Positions 40,801-54,600 of a stretch of DNA of 64,000 nucleotides are shown one piece after another. Origin of the DNA: Lamellibrachia satsuma (lineage: Eukaryota; Annelida; Polychaeta; Sabellida; Siboglinidae); contig BSQZ01000015.1 of NCBI GenBank assembly GCA_033239005.1, forward strand, positions 10,171,001-10,235,000, read 5' to 3'. The position numbers and the translations under genes are program-made. Under the pieces are notes generated by a model. That model did not search any database and was not told where the DNA came from. It worked only from the letters and a program-made list of their open reading frames with translations. The number at the start of each line of letters is the position of its first letter. The first letter of the stretch is position 1.

Positions 40801-43800
40801 TCTTGTTAGCAATTTGTTACTGCTCTTGTTAGCAGTTTGTAAAACTGCTCTTGTTAGCAGTTTGTTACTGCTCTTGTTAGAACTTTGTAAAAATGCTCTT
40901 GTTAGCAGTTTGTTACTGCTCTTTTTAGCAGTTTATTACTGCTCTTGTTAGCAGTTTGTAAAACTGCTCTTGTTAGCAGTTTGTTACTGCTCTTCTTAGC
41001 AGTTTTTACTGCTCTTGTTAGCAGTTTGTAAAAATTTTCTTGTTAGCAGTTTGTTACAGCTCTTGTTAGCAGTTTGTAAAACTGCTCTTATTAGCAGTTT
41101 GTTACTGCTTTTGTTAGCAGTGTGTTACTGCTCTTGTGAGCAGTTTATTACTGCTCTTGTTAGCAGATTGTTATTGCTCTTGTTTGCAGTTTGTAAAACT
41201 GCTCTTGTTAGCAGTTTCATACTGCTCTTTTTAGCAGTTTGTTACTGCTCTTGTTAGCAGTTTGGTACTGCGTTTGTTAGCAGTTTGTTACTGCTCTTGT
41301 TAGCAGTTTGTTACTGCCCTTGTTAGCAGTTTGTCACTGCTCTTGTTAGCAGTTTGTAGAACTGCTTTTGTTAGCAGCATGTTACTGCTCTTGTTAGCAG
41401 TTTGTAAAACTGCTCTTGTTAGCAGTTTGTTACTGTTCTTGTTAGCAGTTTGTAAAACTGCTCTTGTTAGCAGTTTGTTACTGCTCTTGTTAGCAGTTTG
41501 TTACTGCTCTCGTTAGCAGTTTGTAAAACTGCTATTTTTAGCAGTTTGTTACTGCTCTTGTTAGCAGTTTGTTACTGCTCTTGTTAGCAGTTTGTAAAAC
41601 TGCTCTTGTTAGCAGTTTGTTACTGCTCTTGTTAGCAGTTTGTTACTGCTCTTGTTAGCAGTTTGTTACTGCTCTTGTTGGCAGTTTGTTACTGCTCTTG
41701 TTAGCAGTTTGTAAAACTGCTCTTGTTAGCAGTTTGTTACTGCTCTTGTTAGCAGTTTGTTACTGCTCTCGTTAGCAGTTTTTTAAAACTGATCTTGTTG
41801 CCGATTTGTTACTGCTCTTGTTAGCAGTTTGTTACTGCTCTTGTTAGCAGTTTGTAAAACTGCTCTTGTTAGCAGTTTGTTACTGCTCTTGTTAGCAGTT
41901 TGTTACTGCTCTTGTTAGCACTTTGTAAAACTGCTCTTGTTAGCAGTTTGTTACTGCTCTTGTTAGCAGTTTGTTACTGCTCCTGTTAGCAGTTTGTAAA
42001 CTGCTCTTTTTTAGCAGTTTGTTACTGCTCTTGATAGCAGTGTGTTACTGCTATTGTGAGCAGTTTTACAAACTGCACTTGTTAGCAGTTTGTTACTGCT
42101 CTTTTTAGCAGTTTGTTACTGCTCTTGTTAGCAATTTGTTACTGCTCTTGTTAGCAGTTTGTTACTGCTCTTGTAAGCAGTGTGTTACTGCTCTTGTTAG
42201 CAATTTGTTACTGCTCTTGTTAGCAGTTTGTAAAACTGCTCTTGTTAGCAGTTTGTTACTGCTCTTGTTAGAACTTTGTAAAAATGCTCTTGTTAGCAGT
42301 TTGTTACTGCTCTTTTTAGCAGTTTGTTACTGCTCCTGTTAGCAGTTTGTAAAACTGCTCTTTTTAGCAGTTTGTTACTGCTCTTGTTAGCAGTTTGTTA
42401 CTGTTCGTGTTAGCAGTTTGTAAAACAGCTCCTGTTAGCAGTTTGTTGCTGCTATTGTTAGCAGTTTGTTACTGCTCTTGTGAGCAGTTTGTAAAACTGC
42501 TCTTGTTAGCAGTTTGGTACTGCTCTTGTTAGCAGTTTGTTACTGCTCTTGTTATCAGTTTGTTACTGCTCTTGTTTGTAGTTTTTCACTGATCTTGTTA
42601 GCAGTTTGTAGAACTGCTCTTGTTAGCAGTTTGTTACTGCTCTTGTTAGCAGTTTGGTACTGCGTTTGTTAGCAGTTTGTTACTGCTCTTCTCAGCAGTT
42701 TGTTACTGCTCTTGATAGCAGTTTGTCACTGCTCTTGTTAGCAGTTTGTAGAACTGCTTTTGTTAGCAGCTTGTTACAGCTCTTGTTAGCAGTTTGTTAC
42801 TGCTCTTGTTAGCAGTTTGTTACTGCTCTTGTTAGCAGTTTGTAAAACTGCTCTTGTTAGCAGTTTGTTACTGCTCTTGTTAGAAGTTTGTTACTGCTCT
42901 CGTTAGCAGTTTGTAAAACTGCTATTTTTAGTAGTTTGTTACTGCTCTTGTTAGCAGTTTGTTACTGCTCTTGTTAGCAGTTTGTTACTGCTCTTGTTAG
43001 CAGTTTGTAAAACTGCTCTTGTTAGCAGTTTGTTACTGCTCTTGTTAGCAGTTTGTTACTGCTCTCGTTAGCAGTTTTGAAAAACTGATCTTGTTGGCGA
43101 TTTGTTACTGCTCTTGTTAGCAGTTTGTTACTGCTCTTGTGAGCAGTTTGTAAAACTGCTCTTGTTAGCAGTTTGTAGAACTGCTCTTGTTAGCAGTTTG
43201 TTACTGCTCTTGTTAGCAGTTTGGTACTGCGTTTGTTAGCAGTTTGTTACTGCTCTTCTCGACAGTTTGTTACTGCTCTTGATAGCAGTTTGTCACTGCT
43301 CTTGTTAGCAGTTTGTAGAACTGCTTTTGTTAGCAGCTTGTTACAACTCTTGTTAGCAGTTTGTTACTGCTCTTGTTAGCAGTTTGTTACTGCTCTTGTT
43401 AGCAGTTTGTAAAACTGCTCTTGTTAGCAGTTTTTTACTGCTCTTGTTAGCAGTTTGTTACTGCTCTCGTTAGCAGTTTGTAAAACTGCTATTTTTAGCA
43501 GTTTGTTACTGCTCTTGTTAGCAGTTTATTACTGCTCTTGTTAGCAGTTTGTAAAACTGCTCTTGTTAGCAGTTTGTTACTGCTCTTGTTAGCAGTTTGT
43601 TACTGCTCTTGTTAGCAGTTTGTTACTGCTCTTGTTGGCAGTTTGTTACTGCTCTTGTTAGTAGTTTGTAAAACTGCTCTTGTTAGCAGTTTGTTACTGC
43701 TCTTGTTAGCAGTTTGTTACTGCTCTCGTTAGCAGTTTTGTAAAACTGATCTTGTTGGCGATTTGTTACTGCTCTTGTTAGCAGTTTGTTACTGCTCTTG

Positions 43801-46800
43801 TTAGCAGTTTGTAAAACTGCTCTTGTTAGCAGTTTGTTACTGCTCTTGTTAGCAGTTTGTTACTGCTCTTGTTAGCACTTTGTAAAACTGCTCTTGTTAG
43901 CAGTTTGTTACTGCTCCTGTTAGCAGTTTGTAAACTGCTCTTTTTTAGCAGTTTGTTACTGCTCTTGATAGCAGTGTGTTACTGCTATTGTGAGCAGTTT
44001 TACAAACTGCACTTGTTAGCAGTTTGTTACTGCTCTTTTTAGCAGTTTGTTACTGCTCTTGTTAGCAATTTGTTACTGCTCTTGTTAGCAGTTTGTTACT
44101 GCTCTTGTAAGCAATGTGTTACTGCTCTTGTTAGCAGTTTGTTACTGCTCTTGTTAGCAGTTTGTAAAAGTGCTCTTGTTAGCAGTTTGTAAAACTGCTC
44201 TTGTTAGCAGTTTGTTACTGCTCCTGTTAGCAGTTTGTAAACTGCTCTTTTTTAGCAGTTTGTTACTGCTCTTGATAGCAGTGTGTTACTGCTATTGTGA
44301 GCAGTTTTACAAACTGCACTTGTTAGCAGTTTGTTACTGCTCTTTTTAGCAGTTTGTTACTGCTCTTGTTAGCAATTTGTTACTGCTCTTGTTAGCAGTT
44401 TCTAAAACTGCTCTTGTTAGCAGTTTGTTACTGCTCTTGTTAGCAGTTTGTTACTGCTCTTGTTGGCAGTTTGTTACTGCTCTTGTTAGCAGTTTGTAAA
44501 ACTGCTCTTGTTAGCAGTTTGTTACTGCTCTTGTTAGCAGTTTGTTACTGCTCTCGTTAGCAGTTTTGTAAAACTGATCTTGTTGGCGATTTGTTACTGC
44601 TCTTGTTAGCAGTTTGTTACTGCTCTTGTTAGCAGTTTGTAAAACTGCTCTTGTTAGCAGCTTGTTACTGTTCTTGTTAGCAGTTTGTAAAACAGCTCTT
44701 GTTAGCAGTTTGTTGCTGCTCTTGTTAGCAGTTTGTTACTGCTCTTGTGAGCAGTTTGTAAAACTGCTCTTGTTAGCAGTTTGTAGAACTGCACTTGTTA
44801 GCAGTTTGTTACTGCTCTTGTTAGCAGTTTGGTACTGCGTTTGTTAGCAGTTTGTTACTGCTCTTGTCAGCAGTTTGTTACTGCTCTTGATAGCAGTTTG
44901 TCACTGCTCTTGTTAGCAGTTTGTTGAACTGCTTTTGTTAGCAGCTTGTTACAGCTCTTGTTAGCAGTTTGTTACTGCTCTTGTTAGCAGTTTGTTACTG
45001 CTCTTGTTAGCAGTTTGTTACTGCTCTTGTTTTCAGTTTGTAAAACTGCTCTTGTTAGCAGTTTGTTACTGCTCTTGTTAGCAGTTTGTTACTGCTCTTG
45101 TTAGCAGTTTGTTACTGCTCTTGTTGGCAGTTTGTTACTGCTCTTGTTAGCAGTTTGTAAAACTGCTCTTGTTAGCAGTTTGTTACTGCTCTTGTTAGCA
45201 GTTTGTTACTGCTCTCGTTAGCAGTTTTGTAAAACTGATCTTGTTGGCGATTTGTTACTGCTCTTGTTAGCAGTTTGTTACTGCTCTTGTTAGCAGTTTG
45301 TAAAACTGCTCTTGTTAGCAGTTTGTTACTGCTCTTGTTAGCAGTTTGTTACTGCTCTTGTTAGCACTTTGTAAAACTGCTCTTGTTAGCAGTTTGTTAC
45401 TGCTCTTGTTAGCAGTTTGTTACTGCTCCTGTTAGCAGTTTGTAAACTGCTCTTTTTTAGCAGTTTGTTACTGCTCTTGATAGCAGTGTGTTACTGCTAT
45501 TGTGAGCAGTTTTACAAACTGCACTTGTTAGCAGTTTGTTACTGCTCTTTTTAGCAGTTTGTTACTGCTCTTGTTAGCAATTTGTTACTGCTCTTGTTAG
45601 CAGTTTGTTACTGCTCTTGTAAGCAGTGTGTTACTGCTCTTGTTAGCAGTTTGTTACTGCTCTTGTTAGCAATTTGTAAAAGTGCTCTTGTTAGCAGTTT
45701 GTAAAACTGCTCTTGTTAGCAGTTTGTTACTGCTCTTGTTGGCAGTTTGTTACTGCTCTTGTTAGCTGTTTGTAAAACTGCTCTTGTTAGTAGTTTGTTA
45801 CTGCTCTTCTTAGCAGTGTGTTACTGCTCTTGTTAGCAGTTTGTTACTGCTCTTGTAATCACTTTGAAAACTGCTCTTGTTAGCAGTTTGTTACTGCTCT
45901 TCTTAGCAGTTTGTAAAACTGCTCTTCTTAGCAGTTTCTTACTGCTCTTTTTAGCAGTTTGTTACTGCTCTTGTTACCAATTTTTTACTGCTCTTGTTAG
46001 CAGTTTGTAAAACTGCTCTTGTTAGCAGTTTGTTACTGTTCTTGTTAGCGGTTTGTAAAACAGCTCTTGTTAGCAGTTTATTGCTGCTCTTGTTAGCAGT
46101 TTGTTACTGCTCTTGTGAGCAGTTTGTAAAACTGCTCTTGTTAGCAGTTTGTAGAACTGCTCTTGTTAGCAGTTTGTTACTGCTCTTGATATCAGTTAGT
46201 TAATGCTCTTGTTTGCAGTTTGTTACTGCTCTTGTTAGCAGTTTGTAGAACTGCTTTTGTTAGCAGTTTGTTACTGCTCTTGTTAGCAGTTTTTCACTGC
46301 TCTTGTTAGCAGTTTGTAGAACTGCTTTTGTTAGCAGCTTGTTACTGCTGTTGTTAGCAGTTTGTTACTGCTCTTGTTAGCACTTTATTACTGCTGCTGT
46401 TAGCAATTTGTTACTGCTCTTGTGAGCAGTTTGTAAAACTGCTCTTGTTATCAGTTTGTTACTGCTCTTGTTAGCAGTTTGTTACTGCTCTTGTTAGCAG
46501 TTTGTAGAACTGCTTTTGTTAGCAGTTTGTTAATGCTCTTGTTAGCAGTTTGGTACTGCGTTTGTTAGCAGTTTGTTACTGCTCTTGTCAGCAGTTTGTT
46601 ACTGCTCTTGATAGCAGTTTGTCACTGCTCTTGTTAGCAGTTTGTAGAACTGCTTTTGTTAGCAGCTTGTTACAGCTCTTGTTAGCAGTTTGTTACTGCT
46701 CTTGTTAGCAGTTTGTTACTGCTCTTGTTAGCAGTTTGTAAAACTGCTCTTGTTAGCAGTTTGTTAGTGTTCTTGTTAGCAGTTTGTTACTGCTCTTGTT

Positions 46801-48418
46801 AGCAGTTTGTAGAACTGCTTTTGTTAGCAGTTTGTTACTGCTCTTGTTAGCAGTTTTTCACTGCTCTTGTTAGCAGTTTGTAGAACTGCTTTTGTTTGCA
46901 GCTTGTTACTGCTGTTTTTAGCAGTTTGTTACTGCTCTTGTTAGCACTTTATTACTGCTGCTGTTAGCAATTTTTTACTGCTCTTGTGAGCAGTTTATTA
47001 CTGCTCTTTTTAGCAGTTTGTAAAACTGCTCTTGTTAGCAGTTTGTTACTGCTCTTCTTAGCAGTTTTTACTGCTCTTGTTAGCAGTTTGTAAAACTGCT
47101 CTTGTTAGCAGTTTGTTACTGCTATTGTTAGCAGTGTGTTACTGCTCTTGTGAGCAGTTTATTACTGCACTTGTTAGCAGATTGTTACTGCTCTTGTTAG
47201 CAGTTTGTAAAACTGCTCTTGTTAGCAGTTTGTTACTGCTCTTTTTAGCAATTTGTTACTGCTCTTGTTACCATTTTTTTACTGCTCTTGTTAGCAGTTT
47301 GTAAAACTGCTCTTGTTAGCAGTTTGTTACTGGTCTTTTTAGCAGTTTGTAAAACAGCTCTTGTTAGCAGTTTGTTGCTGCTCTTGTTAGCAGTTTGTTA
47401 CTGCTCATGTGAGCAGTTTTACAAACTGCTCTTGTTAGCAGTTTGGTACTGCTCTTGTTAGCAGTTTGTTACTGATCTTGTTATCAGTTTGTTACTGCTC
47501 TTGTTAGCAGTTTGTTACTGCTCTTGTTAGCAGTTTGTAGAACTGCTTTTGTTAGCAGTTTGATACTGCTCTTGTTAGCAGTTTGGTACTGCGTTTGTTA
47601 GCAGTTTGTTACTGCTCTTGTCAGCAGTTTGTTACTGCTCTTGATAGCAGTTTGTCACTGCTCTTGTTAGCAGTTTGTAGAAGTGCTTTTGTTGGCAGCT
47701 TGTTACAGCTCTTGTTAGCAGTTTGTTACTGCTCTTGTTAGCAGTTTGTTACTGCTCTTGTTAGCAGTTTGTAAAACTGCTCTTGAAGCAGTTTGTTACT
47801 GCTCTTGTTAGCAGTTTGTTACTGCTCTCGTTAGCAGTTTTGTAAAACTGATCTTGTTGGCGATTTGTTACTGCTCTTGTTAGCAGTTTGTTACTGCTCT
47901 TGGTAGCAGTTTGTAAAACTGCTCTTGTTAGCAGTTTGTTACTGCTCTTGTTAGCAGTTTGTTACTGCTCTTGTTAGCACTTTGTAAAACTGCTCTTGTT
48001 AGCAGTTTGTTACTGCTCTTGTTAGCAGTTTGTTACTGCTCCTGTTAGCAGTTTGTAAACTGCTCTTTTTTAGCAGTTTGTTACTGCTCTTGATAGCAGT
48101 GTGTTACTGCTATTGTGAGCAGTTTTACAAACTGCACTTGTTAGCAGTTTGTTACTGCTCTTTTTCTCAGTTTGTAAAACTGCTCTTTTTAGCAGTTTGT
48201 TACTGCTCTTGTTAGTAGTTTGTTACTGCTCTTGTTAGCAATTTGTTACTGCTCTTGTTAGCAGTATGGTACTGCTCTTGTTAGCAGTTTGTAAAATTGC
48301 TCTTGTAAGCAGTTTGTTACTGCTCTTGTTAGCAGTTTGTTACTTCTATTGTTAGCAGTTTATAAAACTTCTCTTGTTGGCGGTTTGTTACTGCTCTTGT
48401 TAGCAGTTTGTAAAACTC
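34868..48418. repeat. Giant 23/25-bp minisatellite, ~13.55 kb
   Basis: Roughly 570-580 units of two interspersed types: a 23-bp type (tgttactgctcttgttagca core) and a 25-bp type in which gttact is replaced by gtaaaact. The 25-bp type contains AGCAGTTT-gta-AAACTGCT, a perfect 8-bp hairpin; the 23-bp type keeps the outer AGCAG/CTGCT pairing. Blocks recur as higher-order repeats, for example a block around gttacagctcttgttagcag at 37086, 39829 and 41054, and larger segments repeated near 37.7, 44.6 and 46.0 kb. Short Leu/Val/Cys-rich open frames within it are by-products of the repeat. Confidence 0.97.
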
Positions 48419-48680
48419 CATGTTAGTGTTAAGTAAGTAGGAAATATAAAAATATTGCCGTAAACTGAAAACTCACCTATTTAAACTTGCTTATCCTCGA
48501 TAGCTCCCCAGCGTACCAATCCAATTGTTTACAACTGGAACTGCTTATCAATGATGACCTGCTTAATCCCTTTTTATTTTGTTGTGCTGTTGAGCTTGTG
48601 TCTCTCGAGGTTTTTAGCGCAATAGAAGTATTTTATATATTTATATACTATTATTATTATATAATTAACGTTTGATCATG
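48419..48680 (+). pseudogene. 3' end of the same L2/CR1-like LINE
   Basis: Just after the array, CRKLKTHLFKLAYP (48455-48497) matches the conserved C-terminus of L2/CR1 ORF2. It is followed by ~170 bp of 3' sequence ending in an ATT(ATT)n run (48645-48662), the usual microsatellite tail of these LINEs. With 34430-34867 it brackets the minisatellite, which therefore lies inside one LINE copy. Confidence 0.65.
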
Positions 48681-48699
48681 TTGAAGCCATGATGACCTG

Positions 48700-49585
48700 C
48701 TTAATCCCGTATTGTGAGAATGTACAGCCAGTATAGGAGACCCATCCTGACGGAAGTACCCGTATTGTAGGGATGCACAGCCAGTATAGGAGACCCGTCC
48801 AGACGGAAATACCCGTATTGTAGGGATGCACAGCCAGTATAGGAGACCCGTCCAGACGGAAGTACCCGTATTGTAGGGATGCACAGCCAGTATACGAGAC
48901 CCGTCCAGACGGAAGTACCCGTATTGTAGTTATGCACAGCCAGTATAGGAGACCCGTCCAGACGGTAGTACCCGTATTGTTGGGATGCACAGCCAGTGTT
49001 TTGTAAAACTGCTCTTATTAGCAGTTTGTTACTGCTCTTGTTAGCAGTTTGTAAAACTGCTCTTGTTGGCGGTTTGTTACTGCTCTTGACCCACCCAGAC
49101 GAAATTACCCGTATTATGGGAGTTCACAGCCAGTGTAGGAGACCCGCCCAAACGGAAGTACCCGTATTACGAGAATGTACAGCCAGTGCAGGAGACCCAC
49201 CCAGACGGAAGTACCCGTATTACGGGAATGTACAGCCAGTGTAGGAAACCCACCCAAACGGAAGTACTCGTATTGTATGGATGCACAGCCAGTGTACGAG
49301 ACCCACCCAGACGGAAGTACCTGTATTATGGGAGTGCACAGCCAGTATACGAGACCCACCCAGACGGAAATACCCGTGTTGTGGTGATGCACAGCAAGTG
49401 TAGGAGACCCACTCAGACGGAAGTACCTGTATTGTGGCGATGTACAGCCAGTGTAGGAGACCCACCCAGACGGAAGTACCTGTATTGTGGTGATGTACAG
49501 CCAGTGTAGGAGACCCACCCAGACGGAAATACCCGTGTTGTGGTGATGCACAGCAAGTGTAGGAGACCCACTCAGACGGACAGGA
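48700..49585. repeat. 53-bp minisatellite with an inserted patch of the 23/25-bp array
   Basis: About 15 units of 53 bp (gacccgtccagacggaagta, cccgtattgtagggatg, cacagccagtataggag). At 48998-49089 a 92-bp block of the 23/25-bp array (two gtaaaact and two gttact units) interrupts it. Units left of the patch favour cccgtccagacgg; those right of it favour cccacccagacgg. Confidence 0.92.
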
Positions 49586-50884
<1,299 letters not shown>

Positions 50885-50957
50885 CGGCAGCAAGAGGATT
50901 CGAATCCGGGTTCTCTCGATTGAGGCGTTCTAACCGCTATCATACTGCGCCCCACAT
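50885..50957 (-). repeat. tRNA-derived SINE head or tRNA pseudogene
   Basis: On the minus strand a pol III A-box-like segment (ATAGCGGTTAGAACG, near 50940-50925) is followed at normal spacing by a B box with GGATTCGAATCC (50907-50896). The anticodon arm is poorly paired and no intact tRNA can be folded by eye, so a SINE head is more likely than a functional tRNA. Confidence 0.5.
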
Positions 50958-51622
50958 ACCAGGTAAATGCGGTCACTGGCAGACAACCAAGACATGTCAC
51001 ACCTGCTGTTTTTACCTGCCATAAAAACAGCGCCGGCTGTGCAGCGCAATTACAGTCAAACTACATCATCTCGCATGTAGGCGATCGGCCGTTCTCTGTC
51101 TTTGTGTCAACCGACAACAGCCACGGGACCAACGCCTGGCTTCGATAAGCGCTACATACACGCTGCAGACACGCCTTTGTTTACCACATGGCATTACATG
51201 TGAAGCTCGATTCAAGTCACTACTAGGAAAGGGTTAAGGTCACATGGGCACTGACAACACGTTGTGTCGATGAAGCCGCTTGTTCAGTGACCATCGTGTA
51301 AACAGACATCGTTATGCAAGTTGGGCTCAGCACTTGTTCAACCGTGTTCTCGAATAAGACTTCACGTGCAAGTGGGTATTTTATCCGTACAGGTCAGAAG
51401 TTTGCTACCTCGTCAAATATATGTTTAACGGATGACAATGTTTACCAATGTGAGCCTTCCGCTGAACTGCCCACAGACTTTACGTTTTCTGTCGTTTCAG
51501 CGCTTGGCCGGACAAATAAACGCGCAGCGTAACGTCAGGACGACGTGGCCTTGGCGAAGACAAAGAAGAACAATTATGAGTGGAGTCACATTTGGAATTT
51601 AACTATCAAAACAACGAACACT
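50958..51622. other. Upstream region of the glycosyltransferase gene
   Basis: No repeat or gene recognised. The region from about 51,300 to the ATG may be promoter or 5' untranslated sequence. No clear TATA box. Confidence 0.4.
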
Positions 51623-54600
51623 ATGCGCAGGAGACCAGTGACCGCGAGACACTTCTCCTGCGTTGTCTTCACCGTCGTCGGCTTGACGATCGTCGCCCTC
51701 GTGTCTCTGTGGCAAGACCGACTGATTCCATGCGTCAGCGACGACTGTTCCAATGCGGCCCACGGATGTGCCACTAATCCGTTGGCGCGTTGTGTCCAAC
51801 ATCTCCTAGACATTCGCGTCGGACTGGCGTCATCAAGACAAGAGCCAGACGCGCTTCTAGAGTTGCACCGCAGAGCTTGGCGACAATGCGACGGTATTAC
51901 GTCTGCTCTGGTGCAATTCATGAAACTCCAGAACAAACTGGAGAAGAAAACGAAGTTGATTTATGATGTTGACACGGTTAGAAATGTAACAAACATGCTT
52001 CATTGGCAAACGAATGCCAACCCTGCGCAGTGCAGCCGCATCAAAGACCTGTCGACGGAGTTCATGCAGCAGACGTTTACATCAAGCAAAGACATACTCC
52101 AACAAATGTTAGGTTGTGGTTTGCAACCAAAATTGTTAAGCAGAGTGGTCACCCGCAAAGATACTTCCCTCTGGACCCAGTATAAAGTGCCAAACGTGGT
52201 TCACTATATAAGATTTGGAAAGGCGATGCCCTTTGACATGCAGCAATATTTAAGTTACCTCAGTGTGCAAAAATTCATCCAGCCGCAGTACATATTCGTG
52301 CACGGTGATGCACTCCCACGAGGGGAGTGGTGGACTAGGACACTGACAGAAGTTTCAAACATTGTTCACGTGCCAAGGAAGAAACCAACCACGATCTTCA
52401 ATCAAGACATCGGCTACATTGAACACGCTGCAGACTTCGCGCGACTTCAAATTCTCATAGGTATTGTTCTGTTTGTTTATTTTGCTTAAAACGTCAACGA
52501 GGAAGTTATGTTGATAATAATCGGATTAGATAAAGCAGTATTGCAATCTGTACTATTACCCCCGCTGTACATATGTATTGCTGTATGTACTACTACCCAC
52601 GCTGTAAATATGTATTGCTGTATGTACTACTACCCCCGATGTACATATGTATTGCTGCATGTACTACTACTCCCGCTGTACATATGTATTGCTGTATGTA
52701 CTACTACCCCCGCTGTACATATGTATTGCTGTATGTACTACTACCCCCGCTGTACATATGTATTGCTGTATGTACTACTACCCCCGCTGTACATATGTAT
52801 TGCTGTATGTACTACTACCCCCGCTGTACATATGTATAGCTGTATGTACTACTACCCCCGCTGTACATATGTATTGCTGTATGTACTACTACCCCCGCTG
52901 TACATATGTATTGCTGTATGTACTACTACCCCCGCTGTACATATGTATTGCTGTATGTAATACTAACCCCGTCTGTACTACAACCCTCCGTTGTACCTTC
53001 TACTGTTGTCTGTACTACAACCCTCCGTTGTACCTTGTACTGTTGCCTGTACTACAGCCCTCCGTTGTACATTCTACTGTTGTCTGTACTACAACCCTCC
53101 GTTGTACCTTCTACTACTGTCTGTACTACAACCCTCCGTTGTACATTCTACTGTTGTCTGTACTACAACCCTCCGTTGTACCTTCTACTGTTGCCTGTAC
53201 TACAGCCCTCCGTTGTACATTCTACTACTGTCTGTACTACAACCCTCCGTTGTACATTCTACTGTTGTCTGTACTACAACCCTCCGTTGTACATTCTACT
53301 GTTGTCTGTACTACAACCCTCCGTTGTACCTTCTACTGTTGTCTGTACTACAACCCTCCGTTGTACCTTGTACTGTTGTCTGTACTACAGCCCTCCTTTG
53401 TACATTCTAATGTTGTCTGTACTACAACCCTCCGTTGTACATTCTACTGTTGTCTGTACTACAGCCCTCCGTTGTACATTCTACTACTGTCTGTACTACA
53501 ACCCTCCGTTGTACATTCTACTGTTGTCTGTACTACAACCCTCCGTTGTACCTTCTACTGTTGTCTGTACTACAACCCTCCGTTGTACCTTGTACTGTTG
53601 TCTGTACTACAGCCCTCCTTTGTACATTCTAATGTTGTCTGTACTACAACCCTCCGTTGTACATTCTACTGTTGTCTGTACTACAGCCCTCCGTTGTACA
53701 TTCTACTACTGTCTGTACTACAACCCTCCGTTGTACATTCTACTGTTGTCTGTACTACAACCCTCCGTTATACATTCTATTGTTGTCTGTACTACAACCC
53801 GCCGTTGTACATTCTACTGTTGTCTGTACTACAACCCTCCGTTGTACCTTCTACTGTTGTCTGTACTACAACCCTCCGTTGCACATTCAACTGTTGTCTG
53901 TACTACAACCCTCCGTTGTACATTCTACTGTTGTCTGTACTACAACCCTCCGTTGTACCTTCTACTGTTGTCTGTACTACAACCCTCCGTTGCACATTCT
54001 ACTGTTGTCTGTACTACAACCCTCCGTTGTACCTTCTACTGTTGTCTGTACTACAACCTCCATTATACGCTGTACTGCTGTCTGTACAACAACACTCCTT
54101 TGTACATCCTATTATTGTCTGTACTACAACCTCCGTTGTACGATGTACTGCTCTCTGTTCTACAACACTCGTTTGTACATCCTATTGTTGTATGTACTAC
54201 AACACTCCTTTGTACATCCTATTGTTGTCTGTAGTACAACCTCCGTTATACGCTGTACTGCTGTCTGTACTACAACACTCCTTTGTACATCGTATTGTTG
54301 TATGCACTACAACCTCCGTTATACGCTGTACTGCTGTCTGTACTACAACACTCCTTTGTACATCCTATTGTTGTCTGTACTACAACCTCCGTTGTACGCT
54401 GTACTACAACACTCCTTTTCACATCCTATTGTTGTCTCTACTACAACCTCCGTTGTAAGCTGTACTGCTGTCTCTACTGCAACACTTCTTTGTACATTAT
54501 ATTGTTGTCTGTACTATAACCCCCGTTGTACGCTGTTCTGCTGTCTGTACTACAACACTCCTTTGTATATCCTATTGTTGTCTGTACTACAACACTCCTT

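Noticed and set aside
34868..48418. Many 60-83-codon Leu/Val/Cys-rich frames looking like membrane proteins
   Set aside because: They are translations of the 23/25-bp repeat and appear wherever the unit order avoids a stop.
50885..50957. Functional tRNA gene
   Set aside because: A and B boxes are present but the acceptor and anticodon stems do not pair convincingly; a SINE head fits better.
52647..54458. 603-codon open frame (and 442- and 345-codon companions)
   Set aside because: Made by a 37-bp tandem repeat with no stop in any frame; the translation simply repeats every 37 residues. It lies in an intron.
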